DNA of 64,000 nt from UBA1189 sp045612065 (GTDB lineage Bacteria; Bacteroidota; Bacteroidia; Bacteroidales; Bacteroidaceae): NCBI GenBank assembly GCA_045612065.1, contig JAZKYH010000001.1, forward strand, positions 1 to 64,000, read 5' to 3'. Shown piece by piece: positions 25,902-35,900 of the stretch (its first letter is position 1; each line of letters begins with the position of its first letter). Below the pieces are notes generated by a model. It was given only the letters and a program-made list of their open reading frames with translations. It searched no databases and was not told the DNA's origin. Made by a program: the position numbers and the translations under genes.

Positions 25902-28900
25902 TTACTTTACTGGACGGATCACGAAGGTGTACTCATAGTCACCGTATGGCATCTGGTACTCCCAGCGAGGCCATGCACCCCATGAGTTGACACAACCTAC
26001 ACCAAACTGTTGTTTGTCGATGCTCACTACGGTGAAGTCGCGCGGTGTGAGGTCGCCTGAGTGTCGCTGGTCTTTGTCCCAACCATCATCGAGGTCGCTC
26101 TGCAGGTAGTTGAGTGCCGTGGCATTAAGCGCTTCAGTACCATAGAACTCAAGGCCCTTTCCTGCAGCATCGAGCACACGCCAGTAGCGTACTTCGGTCT
26201 TGTTGCCCGACTCCTGTGGACGGATATAGGGGAAGTATTGGTTCGCTACAGCTTGGTTGTAAAGTCCAATGGTTTGGTCATTGTTGCGGTCGATGTAGTT
26301 CTCCTCAGGTCCATTGCCATAGTATTGGATGTAAGCATAAGCCTCGGGCATTACCATTTGCATGCCAAAGCGGAATAGGTGAGGCTTACCTTCTTTGTTC
26401 TCGCCTGCTTTGAGCGATTGGCTTACGATGAGCTGTCCGTCTGCAGTGAGGGTATACTTCATCACGAGAATGGCCTCGAGCTTAGGTAATTCATACTGCG
26501 CAGTTACCACCATGTTATTTCCTTCCTTAGTCCATGTGAGTCCCTCCTTGGTAAGGCGAAGTTCTGGATTCTTCCAGTCTATAAAACGGCGTTGTAGCCC
26601 TGCCCCCATGTCATTGTCGGTCGGTGCACGCCAGAAGTTGGGCTTCAAGGAATAGCCCTTCTCCATCATTGGAATGTCGTTGACATCAATATACTCAATC
26701 CAGCCATTCCAACGGTTCCATGTTACGGTGAGGTCGCCACCCTTAAGGATGAGGCACGCCACGTGTATATCTTGACTGACCGCTTCTCCTTCAGCATCTA
26801 CGATAGTCTCGATGGTGGGGTATGCATACTCGGTAAGTTGGAACTGCTCGTGGGCTGACACCCAGTCCTCTCCAAGGAGTGGAGTCGCGTTTTTGAGACG
26901 GAATTCTACGTTGAGCATATACTCTTTGCCATTGGCTGTGGGGTGTTTGAAACCTTTGAGGGTTACCACCTTCTTGCTTTGTGCGGGGATGTTAAGATTT
27001 TCGACTTTTCCTCCAGCCACAGCCTTGCCCTCTTCGAGGAGAGTCCATGCAAGATAGTAGTTGCTGAGGTCGGTGAAGAAGTGCTCGTTGCGCACCTCAA
27101 TTTGCCCTTTCTTCAAATCCTTTGCTGTAACCCATATCTCTTGGTAGTTGTAACGCACCTCGTAAGCGTGAGGATTGTAGCGACGGTCGGGAGCGACAAT
27201 ACCATTACAGTTAAAGTTGTTGTCCGAAGCGGGATAGCGGCCATAGTCACCACCATAAGTGAAGATTTGCTTGCCCTCCTTGTTGGTGTCGCGGAGGCCT
27301 TGGTCGGCAAAGTCCCAAATGAAACCGCCTTGCAGGGCAGGATACTTGCGGATGAGATCCCAATACTCCTTCAAACCACCGATGGAGTTACCCATAGCAT
27401 GAGCATACTCGCACTGTATGAGAGGTTTGTCGGGGTTCTTGCCATAGCGCTCCATATAGTTGTAGTCTGCATACATGGGACAACGGATATCGCTGTTTCG
27501 AGCATTGCAAGCCTGTTCATACTGCGTAGGACGGCTGTTGTCGTAGGCCTTGATCCAATCGTAGGCTTTTTCAAAGTTCGGACCGTTCCCTGCCTCGTTG
27601 CCCAAGCTCCAGAAGATGATTGAGGGGTGATTCTTGAAAGTCATTACATTGCTGATGTTACGCTCCAAATGAGCTAACTCAAAATCGGGGTTCTTGGCCA
27701 AAGTGCGTTCTCCATAGCCCATGCCATGGCTTTCGATATTGGCCTCAGCCACTACATATAAACCATACTCGTCACACAGCTCGTACCAGCGAGGGTCATC
27801 TGGATAGTGACAAGTACGTACAGCATTAATGTTGAGCTGCTTCATGATTTGGATGTCACGAATCATCTCTCCCATTGACACAGCATAACCACCATCGGTG
27901 CTGAGCTCGTGACGGTTGGCTCCCTTGAAATACACAGGCTGTCCATTAACAAGCACCTGATAGTTCTTGAGCTCTACCTTGCGGAATCCCACTTTTTGGC
28001 GGATAGCCTCAATGATATCGCTGCCGTCAACAAGCTCAATGTCGAGATTGTAAAGATAGGGGGTCTCGGCAGTCCACTTGGCGGGATTGGTAATCGCCAA
28101 TATGGTTTCTGCTTTTCCTTCGCCACTGATGGCGGTGGTCACAGTTTTCAAGACCTTTCCTGTTGCGTCTGTCAGAGTATAGCGCAAGCTCTTTCCTGCA
28201 GCATTGTCAGCGGTGGCTGAAATTTTCAGTGTTCCGTTTTTGTAATTCTTGTCCAAGTCGGGAAGAATGAATAAATCATTCACGCGTGCTTGAGGACGAG
28301 CATACATGTACACCTCGCGAGCGATACCCGTAAAACGCCAGAAGTCCTGGTCCTCGAGGTACGAGCCATCGCACCATCTCATCACCTGCATGGCTATGAG
28401 GTTCTCCTTCCCTGGTGTAAGGTAGGGAGTGATGTCAAACTCGGCAGCCATCTTGGCATCCTCGCTGTAGCCCACATACTTGCCGTTAACCCATACCATT
28501 AGGTTTGATGTTGCTGAACCCACGTGAAGGTATACTTGCTGACCTCTCCAATCTGTGGGGATGAGGAATGACTTGCGGTATGAACCGGTGTAGTTGTTGC
28601 GCTCTTCAATGTAAGGAGGGTTGGGCTCAAACTGATTACTCCAAGGATATCCCGCATTGCGATAAATACGGTCGCCATAGCCGAGAATCTCGAAAAGTCC
28701 TGGCACAGGGAAGTTCTCCCATTTGCTGTCGTCATAGCCTACGGAGAAGAAACCTTCAGGAGCTTCATCGTGATTTTTTACAAAGTTGAATTTCCACTCG
28801 CCAGTCAAATCAAGGTAACGGGCACTCTTGCTCTTGTCGGCTTGTGCTGCGAGTTCTGTGTTCTCATAGGCAAAGTAGGCTGCGCGTGCCTCCTTGCGAT

Positions 28901-29000
28901 TCTCGTGGTTCACCTTGGGGTCGAGCCACATTTTTGCAGTTTGTGCGCTTAGGTTCATGGCAGCCACCAGCGCACTCATCAAAAAGAATGTCTTTTTCAT
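25902..29000 (-). CDS. GH2 beta-galactosidase
   Basis: A 1,032-residue LacZ-like enzyme with a signal peptide (1-19), so probably periplasmic. Domain order is that of the large GH2 galactosidases: sugar-binding domain (about 60-230), Ig-like domain, TIM barrel, second Ig domain and the C-terminal Bgal_small_N domain (FWRAPTDNDMGAGLQ). Acid/base is the Glu in FWSLGNEAGNG (about 468), nucleophile the Glu in IQCEYAHAMGNS (about 530). It lies upstream of the GH128-like gene in the same direction, separated by a terminator hairpin. Confidence 0.93.
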   Translation of the reverse strand: MKKTFFLMSALVAAMNLSAQTAKMWLDPKVNHENRKEARAAYFAYENTELAAQADKSKSARYLDLTGEWKFNFVKNHDEAPEGFFSVGYDDSKWENFPVPGLFEILGYGDRIYRNAGYPWSNQFEPNPPYIEERNNYTGSYRKSFLIPTDWRGQQVYLHVGSATSNLMVWVNGKYVGYSEDAKMAAEFDITPYLTPGKENLIAMQVMRWCDGSYLEDQDFWRFTGIAREVYMYARPQARVNDLFILPDLDKNYKNGTLKISATADNAAGKSLRYTLTDATGKVLKTVTTAISGEGKAETILAITNPAKWTAETPYLYNLDIELVDGSDIIEAIRQKVGFRKVELKNYQVLVNGQPVYFKGANRHELSTDGGYAVSMGEMIRDIQIMKQLNINAVRTCHYPDDPRWYELCDEYGLYVVAEANIESHGMGYGERTLAKNPDFELAHLERNISNVMTFKNHPSIIFWSLGNEAGNGPNFEKAYDWIKAYDNSRPTQYEQACNARNSDIRCPMYADYNYMERYGKNPDKPLIQCEYAHAMGNSIGGLKEYWDLIRKYPALQGGFIWDFADQGLRDTNKEGKQIFTYGGDYGRYPASDNNFNCNGIVAPDRRYNPHAYEVRYNYQEIWVTAKDLKKGQIEVRNEHFFTDLSNYYLAWTLLEEGKAVAGGKVENLNIPAQSKKVVTLKGFKHPTANGKEYMLNVEFRLKNATPLLGEDWVSAHEQFQLTEYAYPTIETIVDAEGEAVSQDIHVACLILKGGDLTVTWNRWNGWIEYIDVNDIPMMEKGYSLKPNFWRAPTDNDMGAGLQRRFIDWKNPELRLTKEGLTWTKEGNNMVVTAQYELPKLEAILVMKYTLTADGQLIVSQSLKAGENKEGKPHLFRFGMQMVMPEAYAYIQYYGNGPEENYIDRNNDQTIGLYNQAVANQYFPYIRPQESGNKTEVRYWRVLDAAGKGLEFYGTEALNATALNYLQSDLDDGWDKDQRHSGDLTPRDFTVVSIDKQQFGVGCVNSWGAWPRWEYQMPYGDYEYTFVIRPVK

Positions 29001-29032
29001 ATGTAAATGATTGTAGTAATTCTAATTAGGGG

Positions 29033-29064
29033 CGAATGTAGTAAATGTTGCGCAATAATGCAAA
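29033..29064 (-). promoter_or_regulatory. GH2 gene promoter
   Basis: On the minus strand TTTG, 20 bases, TACATTCG, ending 32 bases before the ATG. Confidence 0.6.
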
Positions 29065-29112
29065 TAAAAGTAACAGAAACGCCAGATGTTTCGTGCGGAG
29101 TGCGTTCTGTGA

Positions 29113-29565
29113 CTATCTGCGTTGAGTGAAGAAGCGTTTCATGAGTTCAGAACATTCGTCTTCCAGAATCCCTTTGGTAACCTCGGTTTTAGGATGTAGA
29201 GCTTGTGGCGCAAAGCGTCGGTAGCCACGTTTGTCGTCAGAAGCACCATAAACCAATCGTCCCAGCTGTGCCCATCCTAATGCACCGGCACACATGGTGC
29301 AAGGCTCTACAGTGACATATAGCGTGCAGTCGTTTAAGTACTTGCCTCCAAGGTAGTTTGCGGCAGCAGTAACAGCTTGCATTTCGGCATGTGCAGTGAC
29401 GTCAGTAAGCGTTTCGGTGAGGTTGTGGGCACGAGCGATAACTCGTCCTTTGCATACAACAATAGCTCCTACAGGCACCTCGTCGTCGGCATAGGCCTGG
29501 GAGGCTTCGTCGAGCGCCATCTTCATGTAGCGGATATCGTCAGTAGGGGAAACAGAAGTGCTCAT
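29113..29565 (-). CDS. tadA: tRNA-specific adenosine deaminase-type nucleoside deaminase
   Basis: A 150-residue zinc deaminase. The catalytic HAE motif is in VTAHAEMQAV and the zinc cysteines are in PCTMCAGALGW. It probably converts A34 to inosine in tRNA-Arg. Start and preceding stop overlap by four bases (ATGA), showing coupling to the upstream small gene. Confidence 0.9.
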   Translation of the reverse strand: MSTSVSPTDDIRYMKMALDEASQAYADDEVPVGAIVVCKGRVIARAHNLTETLTDVTAHAEMQAVTAAANYLGGKYLNDCTLYVTVEPCTMCAGALGWAQLGRLVYGASDDKRGYRRFAPQALHPKTEVTKGILEDECSELMKRFFTQRR

Positions 29566-29789
29566 CGGCGCATGTCGTGTTCGTTGAACAGAGTGGGATA
29601 GTCGTGATCCAGATTGCGGTGGATGAAGGCGAGCAGGGTTTCGCGCATCCAGCGGCTTTTGTTCTCGATGCCGTATTTGTTCAAGTATCCGTCGATGATA
29701 CGCATTTCGTCGTCGCTCACCAAACAGGTGAGGCGTGCGTGGCGCACAGCATCATTTTGGGGCTTGGACTCGGCGGACTTTGTCTTCAT
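29562..29789 (-). CDS. small ribbon-helix-helix-like protein
   Basis: A 75-residue basic protein beginning MKTKSAESKPQNDAVRHAR. The segment RLTCLVSDDEMRIIDGYLNKYGIENKSRWMRETLL looks like a ribbon-helix-helix DNA-binding fold (inferred). A longer frame exists upstream but runs through the promoter box. It is coupled to tadA by a four-base overlap. The role is unknown; autoregulation of the pair is possible. Confidence 0.7.
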   Translation of the reverse strand: MKTKSAESKPQNDAVRHARLTCLVSDDEMRIIDGYLNKYGIENKSRWMRETLLAFIHRNLDHDYPTLFNEHDMRR

Positions 29790-29820
29790 TTCTTTGGATT
29801 GTCTTTTTCTTTTAATGATG

Positions 29821-29828
29821 CAAATGTA
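29821..29828 (-). promoter_or_regulatory. -7 box of the RHH-tadA operon
   Basis: TACATTTG on the minus strand, 31 bases before the start. It lies back to back with the thyA promoter. Confidence 0.5.
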
Positions 29829-29871
29829 GACTTTTTTTTTCAATAAGTGGGAAACAAAGCGAATAATTTAA

Positions 29872-29879
29872 TATATTTG
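29872..29879 (+). promoter_or_regulatory. thyA -7 box
   Basis: TATATTTG, 30 bases before the thyA start; the -33 box is weak. Confidence 0.5.
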
Positions 29880-29909
29880 CAGCTAAAACAGAAATACGAA
29901 TCAAATACA

Positions 29910-30704
29910 ATGAAACAATATTTAGACCTGCTCAATCGTATCCTTACAGAAGGTGTGGAGAAAAGCGACCGTACGGGCACTGGTACTATCAGTGTGTTTG
30001 GACATCAGATGCGCTTCAATCTTGAAGATGGTTTTCCTTGTCTTACCACTAAGAAGCTGCACTTGAAGTCAATTATTCACGAGCTGTTATGGTTCTTGGC
30101 AGGTGATACCAATGTGAAATATTTGCAGGATAATGGAGTCCGTATATGGAACGAATGGGCCGATGAGGATGGTGGACTCGGACATATCTATGGTTATCAA
30201 TGGCGCTCATGGCCCGATTATAAAGGTGGTCATGTTGATCAAATTAAGGAGGTCGTCGAGACCATCAAGAACAATCCCGATAGTCGCCGCATTATTGTAT
30301 CGGCTTGGAATGTGGGTGATCTTGAGAATATGAACTTACCTCCTTGTCATGCTTTTTTCCAATTCTATGTAGCTGATGGTAAATTAAGCTTACAACTCTA
30401 TCAACGCAGTGCTGACACCTTCCTTGGTGTTCCCTTCAATATTGCTTCATATGCATTGTTGCTCATGATGATGGCACAGGTGACAGGATTGGAGCCTGGT
30501 GAGTTTGTGCATACCTTTGGCGACGTGCATATCTATAAGGATCATCTGGAACAGGTGAAGTTACAGCTTACACGTGAGCCCCGTCCGCTTCCTAAGATGA
30601 AGATTAATCCTGAGGTGAAGAGTATCTTTGATTTCAAGTTCGAGGACTTCGAGCTTGTAGACTACGATCCCCATCCACACATTAAAGGAAAAGTATCAGT
30701 ATGA
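29910..30704 (+). CDS. thyA: thymidylate synthase
   Basis: A 264-residue enzyme making dTMP from dUMP with methylene-tetrahydrofolate. It has DRTGTGTISVFG, the catalytic Cys in LPPCHAFFQFYV, and the dUMP-binding run YQRSADTFLGVPFN. The length equals the E. coli enzyme. I start at MKQYLDLL, matching the family. It overlaps folA by four bases (ATGA). Confidence 0.98.
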   Translation: MKQYLDLLNRILTEGVEKSDRTGTGTISVFGHQMRFNLEDGFPCLTTKKLHLKSIIHELLWFLAGDTNVKYLQDNGVRIWNEWADEDGGLGHIYGYQWRSWPDYKGGHVDQIKEVVETIKNNPDSRRIIVSAWNVGDLENMNLPPCHAFFQFYVADGKLSLQLYQRSADTFLGVPFNIASYALLLMMMAQVTGLEPGEFVHTFGDVHIYKDHLEQVKLQLTREPRPLPKMKINPEVKSIFDFKFEDFELVDYDPHPHIKGKVSV

Positions 30705-31207
30705 GCATTCTTGATAATGTTTCTATCATCGTGGCTGTGGCAAGGAACAATGCCATCGGCTTCAATAACCAGTTGCTCTATCGTTTGCCTAACGACCTCA
30801 AGCGTTTCAAGGCACTCACCACAGGACATACTATCATCATGGGCCGCAAGACCTTTGAGTCGCTGCCCAAGGGGGCATTGCCCAATCGCCGCAATATCGT
30901 GCTGAGCCGTCAAGAGGGCTTACATTACGAGAATGCCGAGTGTTACCGCAGCATCGAAGAAGCACTGATGCAGTGTGATTATACCGAAGATGTCTACATC
31001 ATCGGTGGTGGCGAACTCTATAAACAGACGCTCAGTCTTGCCAAGCGCGTCTATCTGACACTTGTCGATGATACTCCTGCTGAAGCTGACGCATTTTTCC
31101 CTGGACTTGACCTCGAGGAGTGGATGGAGGTCTCACGCGAAGAGTATCTTGCTGACGAGAAGCATGCCCAGGCCTATGCCTTTATCGATTACGAGCGTAA
31201 GGGATAG
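30701..31207 (+). CDS. folA: dihydrofolate reductase
   Basis: A 168-residue NADPH-dependent enzyme that regenerates tetrahydrofolate consumed by ThyA. It has IIVAVARNNAIGFNNQLLYRLPNDLKRFK, MGRKTFESLP, YIIGGGELY and the C-terminal Y-x-F strand. It is coupled to thyA. Confidence 0.97.
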   Translation: MSILDNVSIIVAVARNNAIGFNNQLLYRLPNDLKRFKALTTGHTIIMGRKTFESLPKGALPNRRNIVLSRQEGLHYENAECYRSIEEALMQCDYTEDVYIIGGGELYKQTLSLAKRVYLTLVDDTPAEADAFFPGLDLEEWMEVSREEYLADEKHAQAYAFIDYERKG

Positions 31208-31223
31208 GGACTGTCCTTTGTAT

Positions 31224-31259
31224 ACTAAAAATAGGGTGTGCCGCACACCCTATTTTTGT
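31224..31259. terminator. bidirectional terminator, folA and esterase gene
   Basis: AAAAATAGGGTGTGC pairs with GCACACCCTATTTTT between convergent genes. Confidence 0.9.
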
Positions 31260-31277
31260 TTTGGATAACTACCGTTT

Positions 31278-33383
31278 TTATTTGCAACGGATTTCAAAAG
31301 AACTTGCGGGAAGACCTTCACCGTTTACGAGATTGGCTCGTGTGTAGGGCTGCCATCCGTAACGGGCACGTACGGGGCGTTTTACCTGTTTGCTTTGTAG
31401 GCGTATAGTGTTTCCTTTTATCTCTATCTCATCTGCTGGGTAGTACAGACCATGTTCGTCTGCAATTTCGAATGTACGTAAAGCGGTACCGTTAGCTGCA
31501 TGCATCTCTTTGGCATAGTCGAAGGTGAGTACTATGCTCTTTCCTTTATTCTTGGCGCTGAGGATAGTTGGTCCAGAGGGTACTAATTTCTTGTAGCCAT
31601 AATCGTGGTGCAGAGCTATGCGGCCGAGACGTTCGCCAATAGGGCGCTTGTTACGTGGGTGTACATCTAAAGAGTCTCCCTTGTCGCTTGATACGGCCAT
31701 CTCGCAATGGTCAATCTCTGCGGCCAATTGGCGTTGCACGTCACGGAAATGAGGCCATGAGGGGCGATTGATGCTGGATAGCTGTACGAAATGGAAAGGC
31801 ATCTCCTCGTCATTCCATGTGCGACGCCAGCTGCTGACAAGGGCTGGGAATTCTGTCGCGAAGAGCTCTACGTTATGTGCATTCGATTCTCCTTGATACC
31901 AAATAACACCACGTAAGGGGTAGCCTGCCAGGGGGGCGATACCCGCCTCATAAAGGTAACAGGGTTCATAGGGGTGACGTTGCAGGGGCTTCTTGCTCAA
32001 TTGGATATTGTATGAGCCGCGGCCTCTTACCCAATCTTGCACGCGGTCGTTGTTGCGCCAATCGGTGAGAATATCTACCAATTCGGGATGGTATTCAAGG
32101 GTGTAGCGGTCGATGAATGATTCGATGGGTGCTCCTCCCACCGCATTGCAGATGAGACCAACAGGTACATCAAGCGAGTCGGCCAACATGGCACCAAAGT
32201 GATAGGCGATGGCCGAGAAGTGGGGAGCGTTGTCTGGTGTAAGTGCAGCCCACTGAGTGGGTATATAGTAATCGAGGCGGTTGAGACTGGCAAGCGAAAT
32301 GCTATCCCACATCACCGCATCTGTGTATACGCGTGGACGCATGTCGTAGATACGCAAGTTTTTCTTGGTGAGCGCTTCATCGATATTGGCCTGGGCGTCG
32401 GTGGCTTGGCGTAGCATGAACACCATGTTGGATTGGCCCGAGCAGAGCCATACCTCGCCAACAAGGATGTCGGTGAGGGTAATTTGAGTGTCTTTGTCAC
32501 TAACAGTGAGTGTCAGGGGCTCATTCGTCGCCTTGCGGGCCTTGAAAGTGATCTCCCACGAGCCATCAGTTGCAGCGGTTGCACGTTGCTTCTCCTTGTC
32601 CAATGTCGCGGTAATCTTACGCCCTGCATTGGCTGTACCGCGTAGGATAAATGGCTTGTCGCGCTGTATCACCATGTTACTACTATAGATGGCGGGGAGT
32701 TGGAGTCCTCCATAGTTGCCTGTCATGGCAGAGTAAACGGTCTCTGCCAGTATTTGGGCACCCTCAGCATCGGGGTGTAGTGCATCGGCAAAGAGATCGG
32801 GACGGTGGTAGAGGGGCTCGTGCAAGTCAATAAGATGTACGTCGGCCAAGCGTGCTACTTCTTCGATCGCTTGCTGTATCTGTGCATGCCAGTCACGTGT
32901 GCCCGACTTGAAACGACGATGGCCGTGGAAGATGGGTGTCATACGGCATACCCATATTTCTACTTTAGGATTCACTGTGCGCAAAGAATCGATAATGGCC
33001 AAGTAGTTAGGGATGAATTCATCACGATAGTTGGGCCAGTTGCGTGGGTCGGTGTCGTTCAGACCGAGATGTATGATAGCCTTGTCGGGCGCAAAGGTAA
33101 GAGCGTTACGCCATGCCTGCTGTTGGATGTAGGGGCGATGACCACGATAGAGAAGTGTGGCTCCCGAATGACCGAAGTTGCGCACTTCGTATTTATCGCC
33201 CAACATCTGTCCCAAGCGGGTGGGGTAGGAGGTGACACTGGGGTTGCTGTGACCGTAGCCATAGGTGACGCTATTGCCTATGCAAGCCACTCGGATAGGT
33301 TCAGCGGCAATGATAGTGCCGATGGTAAATACCAAACACAATAAGATGCATGATAGTCTCTTTTGAATAGTAGCTGGTTTCAT
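31278..33383 (-). CDS. secreted SGNH hydrolase fused to sialate O-acetylesterase-like domain
   Basis: A 701-residue protein with a signal peptide (about 1-26). The N-terminal SGNH/GDSL esterase (about 28-225) shows VACIGNSVTYGYG with the nucleophile Ser, GHSGATL, HLGLNDTD and DALHPDAEG. The second part (from about 230) is SASA-like, with VWLCSGQSNM (Ser), NAVGGAPIESF and YQGESNAHN. It probably deacetylates sialic acids or other acetylated glycans outside the cytoplasm. Two esterase domains in one chain suggest action on differently placed acetyl groups (inference). Confidence 0.88.
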   Translation of the reverse strand: MKPATIQKRLSCILLCLVFTIGTIIAAEPIRVACIGNSVTYGYGHSNPSVTSYPTRLGQMLGDKYEVRNFGHSGATLLYRGHRPYIQQQAWRNALTFAPDKAIIHLGLNDTDPRNWPNYRDEFIPNYLAIIDSLRTVNPKVEIWVCRMTPIFHGHRRFKSGTRDWHAQIQQAIEEVARLADVHLIDLHEPLYHRPDLFADALHPDAEGAQILAETVYSAMTGNYGGLQLPAIYSSNMVIQRDKPFILRGTANAGRKITATLDKEKQRATAATDGSWEITFKARKATNEPLTLTVSDKDTQITLTDILVGEVWLCSGQSNMVFMLRQATDAQANIDEALTKKNLRIYDMRPRVYTDAVMWDSISLASLNRLDYYIPTQWAALTPDNAPHFSAIAYHFGAMLADSLDVPVGLICNAVGGAPIESFIDRYTLEYHPELVDILTDWRNNDRVQDWVRGRGSYNIQLSKKPLQRHPYEPCYLYEAGIAPLAGYPLRGVIWYQGESNAHNVELFATEFPALVSSWRRTWNDEEMPFHFVQLSSINRPSWPHFRDVQRQLAAEIDHCEMAVSSDKGDSLDVHPRNKRPIGERLGRIALHHDYGYKKLVPSGPTILSAKNKGKSIVLTFDYAKEMHAANGTALRTFEIADEHGLYYPADEIEIKGNTIRLQSKQVKRPVRARYGWQPYTRANLVNGEGLPASSFEIRCK

Positions 33384-33469
33384 GGTAGTCTATTGTTTGT
33401 TATCTGTTATTAACTTTGTTGAAGAACTTCAGCAGTACTTGTCTGCACGAACCTTGGCCGTCGTCTCAC

Positions 33470-34402
33470 TCAATATCCTTCACGGTACTTGCCTTCCTCC
33501 TTATCATCAAGCATGCTTAGGTATGAGGCATAGCGTGATTGGCTGATGCGGCATTCCTCTACGGCCTGGCGCACAGCACAGTGTGGTTCATGGGTATGGG
33601 TGCAATTTCCATAGCGGCAGTCTGCTGAGATCGCGAATATCTCGCGGAAGTAGTGCCCTATTTCCTCCTCTTCCATGTCGAAGGTTCCAAAACCCTTTAC
33701 TCCCGGTGTGTCGATAAGCCAGCCTCCCTCACCGAAGGGAAACATTTCAGAGAAGGTGGTGGTGTGCATACCGGTATTGTGTCGCTCTGATATCTCTGCA
33801 GTACGTAGACGGAGGTCGGGAAGCAGGGCGTTGATGAGCGTGCTCTTGCCTACACCCGAGTTGCCTGATAGCAGCGTGGTCTTGCCATTGAGTGCGGAAC
33901 GTACTTTGTCGAGGCCTTCGTTGTTGAGTGCCGATACGCATGAGCAGTCGTAACCGATGGTGCGATAAAGATGCACGATGGCTTCGAGATAGCGACGCTC
34001 AGCTTCATCATAGCGGTCCACCTTGTTGAATACAATATGTACGGGAATACGGTAGGCCTCTGCGGTAGCGAGGAAGCGATCGATGAATGTTGTAGAGGTC
34101 TCGGGATAATTGATGGTGACGATGAGCAGGCACATGTCGACATTGGCGGCGAGGATGTGCGACTGTTTCGAGAGGTTCGAGGCGCGGCGTATGATGTAGT
34201 TGCGGCGGTCCTCGATATCGGTGATATAGGCAATGCCATCGACAGGCTCAGTGAGCACAACCCTGTCGCCTACGGCCACAGGGTTGGTGCTACGTATGCC
34301 TTTGAGCCGGAAGTTGCCTTTGATGCGGCAGTCGATAAGGTAACCCTCATCGGTCTTCACGATATATTGGCTGCCAGTATTCTTGATTACAAGTCCACGC
34401 AT
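33470..34402 (-). CDS. rsgA: ribosome small subunit-dependent GTPase RsgA
   Basis: A 310-residue circularly permuted GTPase of 30S maturation. OB-fold N-terminus, then G4 NKVDRYDE, G1 GNSGVGKSTLINAL and G3 DTPGVKGFG. The C-terminal zinc knuckle is CRYGNCTHTHEPHC. Its start overlaps the frr stop by one base. Confidence 0.96.
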   Translation of the reverse strand: MRGLVIKNTGSQYIVKTDEGYLIDCRIKGNFRLKGIRSTNPVAVGDRVVLTEPVDGIAYITDIEDRRNYIIRRASNLSKQSHILAANVDMCLLIVTINYPETSTTFIDRFLATAEAYRIPVHIVFNKVDRYDEAERRYLEAIVHLYRTIGYDCSCVSALNNEGLDKVRSALNGKTTLLSGNSGVGKSTLINALLPDLRLRTAEISERHNTGMHTTTFSEMFPFGEGGWLIDTPGVKGFGTFDMEEEEIGHYFREIFAISADCRYGNCTHTHEPHCAVRQAVEECRISQSRYASYLSMLDDKEEGKYREGY

Positions 34403-34953
34403 TACACGGTCATGATTTCCTTCTCCTTGTCAGCGTAGAGGTCGTCCACCTTCTTGATGTACTTGTCGTGCAGTTTCTGAACCTTCTCTTCGCCATCCTT
34501 CTGTACGTCTTCGGGCATGCCGTCCTTAACAGCCTTCTTCAGTGCATCAATGCAGTCGCGGCGAGCGTTACGGATACTGATTTTAGCATGCTCTGCCACC
34601 TCCTTACACTGCTTGGCGAGTTGCTTGCGGCGATCCTCGGTGAGAGGGGGAATACCGAGGCGGATAATCTCGCCATTATTCTCGGGCATGATACCTACGG
34701 GAGAGTCTATAATTGCCTTCTCAATGACACGAATCATATTCTTGTCCCAAGGCTTGATGGCGATAGTACGTGCATCGGGAGTGGTCACAGAGGCTACATT
34801 GCTCAAGGGCACCATGCTGCCGTATGAGTCCACACGGATACCGTCAAGGATGCGGGTGTTAGCTTTGCCAGCACGGATGCGGGCGAGTTCGTCTTCTACG
34901 TGGAGGATGGCCATTTCCATCATCTCCTGTGCTTCGTTCAAATATTCTTGCAT
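34402..34953 (-). CDS. frr: ribosome-recycling factor
   Basis: A 183-residue factor that splits terminated ribosomes with EF-G. Signature IRAGKANTRILDGIRVDSYG, IPPLTEDRRKQLAKQ, and RNARRDCIDALKK. It forms an operon with rsgA. Confidence 0.97.
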   Translation of the reverse strand: MQEYLNEAQEMMEMAILHVEDELARIRAGKANTRILDGIRVDSYGSMVPLSNVASVTTPDARTIAIKPWDKNMIRVIEKAIIDSPVGIMPENNGEIIRLGIPPLTEDRRKQLAKQCKEVAEHAKISIRNARRDCIDALKKAVKDGMPEDVQKDGEEKVQKLHDKYIKKVDDLYADKEKEIMTV

Positions 34954-34985
34954 GTTGTTTTTGTTTTATAGAATTATAATTGAGT

Positions 34986-35016
34986 CAAAGGTAGGCGGTT
35001 TTTTTCTTTTTTGCAA
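34986..35016 (-). promoter_or_regulatory. frr promoter
   Basis: On the minus strand TTG, 20 bases, TACCTTTG. Confidence 0.65.
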
Positions 35017-35099
35017 TAGTTTATACACATATATATATATTTAGGCGAGCATTTGACTTATTTTTCAGTGTTTCTACACGGATGTTTCGAAAATATCTG

Positions 35100-35107
35100 T
35101 ATATTTG
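35100..35107 (+). promoter_or_regulatory. -7 box of the VTC operon
   Basis: TATATTTGC, 29 bases before the VTC-domain start. Confidence 0.55.
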
Positions 35108-35135
35108 CACAAACTCGCGTCGTGCGCTTAATACC

Positions 35136-35897
35136 ATGGAACAACAGATATTGCACCTTCTCGACCAGTTGCCTCCTATCTCACTTGATGAGATGAGTGG
35201 CATCAAACTGATGAATCGTATTGACAAGAAGTACTTGGCTACGATTGGTCAGTTGGAGCAGTTGCTCGCCTTGGCGCAGGGTAAGTACATGGTGCAGCAG
35301 ATTGATGGTAAGCGCTACAATCGTTATCACACCATTTATCTCGATACTCCTGATGAGGAGATGTATACGGAACATCATAATGGTCGTCTCGTGCGCCAAA
35401 AGGTACGTGTGCGCACCTATCTTGACTCTGGTGATACCTTTCTTGAGGTAAAAAATAAGAACAATCATGGACGAACCAAGAAGAAACGCATGGTTGTTAA
35501 CAGTGTGCATTCTTTGCATGAAGATGATGGTGATGTGTTATTGGCCAAGTACTCCAGGTATCTGCTTTCAGATCTCGTCCCTAAGGTGGAGAATCGTTTC
35601 GAACGCATAACCTTGGTGAATATGGCTAAGACCGAGCGCCTAACGATCGATTGTCATGTGAAGTTCCATCATTGGGAAACTGATGTCCACGACACCTTTG
35701 ACCGTCTTGTCATCATCGAACTCAAGCGCGATGGTAATGTCTATTCACCAGTGAAGGATATGCTGCGCGAACTGCGTATCAAACCTTCAGGGTTCAGCAA
35801 ATATTGTATTGGTTCGGCATTGACCAATCCAACCCTGAAACGTAATCGCTTCAAGTCGCGATTTGTAAAAATAGATAAACTGTTAAAAAGATATTGA
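35136..35897 (+). CDS. VTC-domain polyphosphate polymerase-type protein
   Basis: A 253-residue cytoplasmic protein of the VTC tunnel-fold family, related to the catalytic part of yeast Vtc4, which makes polyphosphate from ATP. The basic tunnel residues expected in the family are visible: RIDKKYL, RYHTIYLDTP, RQKVRVRTYLDS, FLEVKNKNNHGRTKKKR, RFERITL and the acidic/basic end VIIELKRDGN. I start at MEQQILHLL; the frame is open 18 codons upstream, through the promoter region. The DUF4956 gene begins three bases after its stop. Activity on polyphosphate is inferred from the family. Confidence 0.85.
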   Translation: MEQQILHLLDQLPPISLDEMSGIKLMNRIDKKYLATIGQLEQLLALAQGKYMVQQIDGKRYNRYHTIYLDTPDEEMYTEHHNGRLVRQKVRVRTYLDSGDTFLEVKNKNNHGRTKKKRMVVNSVHSLHEDDGDVLLAKYSRYLLSDLVPKVENRFERITLVNMAKTERLTIDCHVKFHHWETDVHDTFDRLVIIELKRDGNVYSPVKDMLRELRIKPSGFSKYCIGSALTNPTLKRNRFKSRFVKIDKLLKRY

Positions 35898-35900
35898 ACT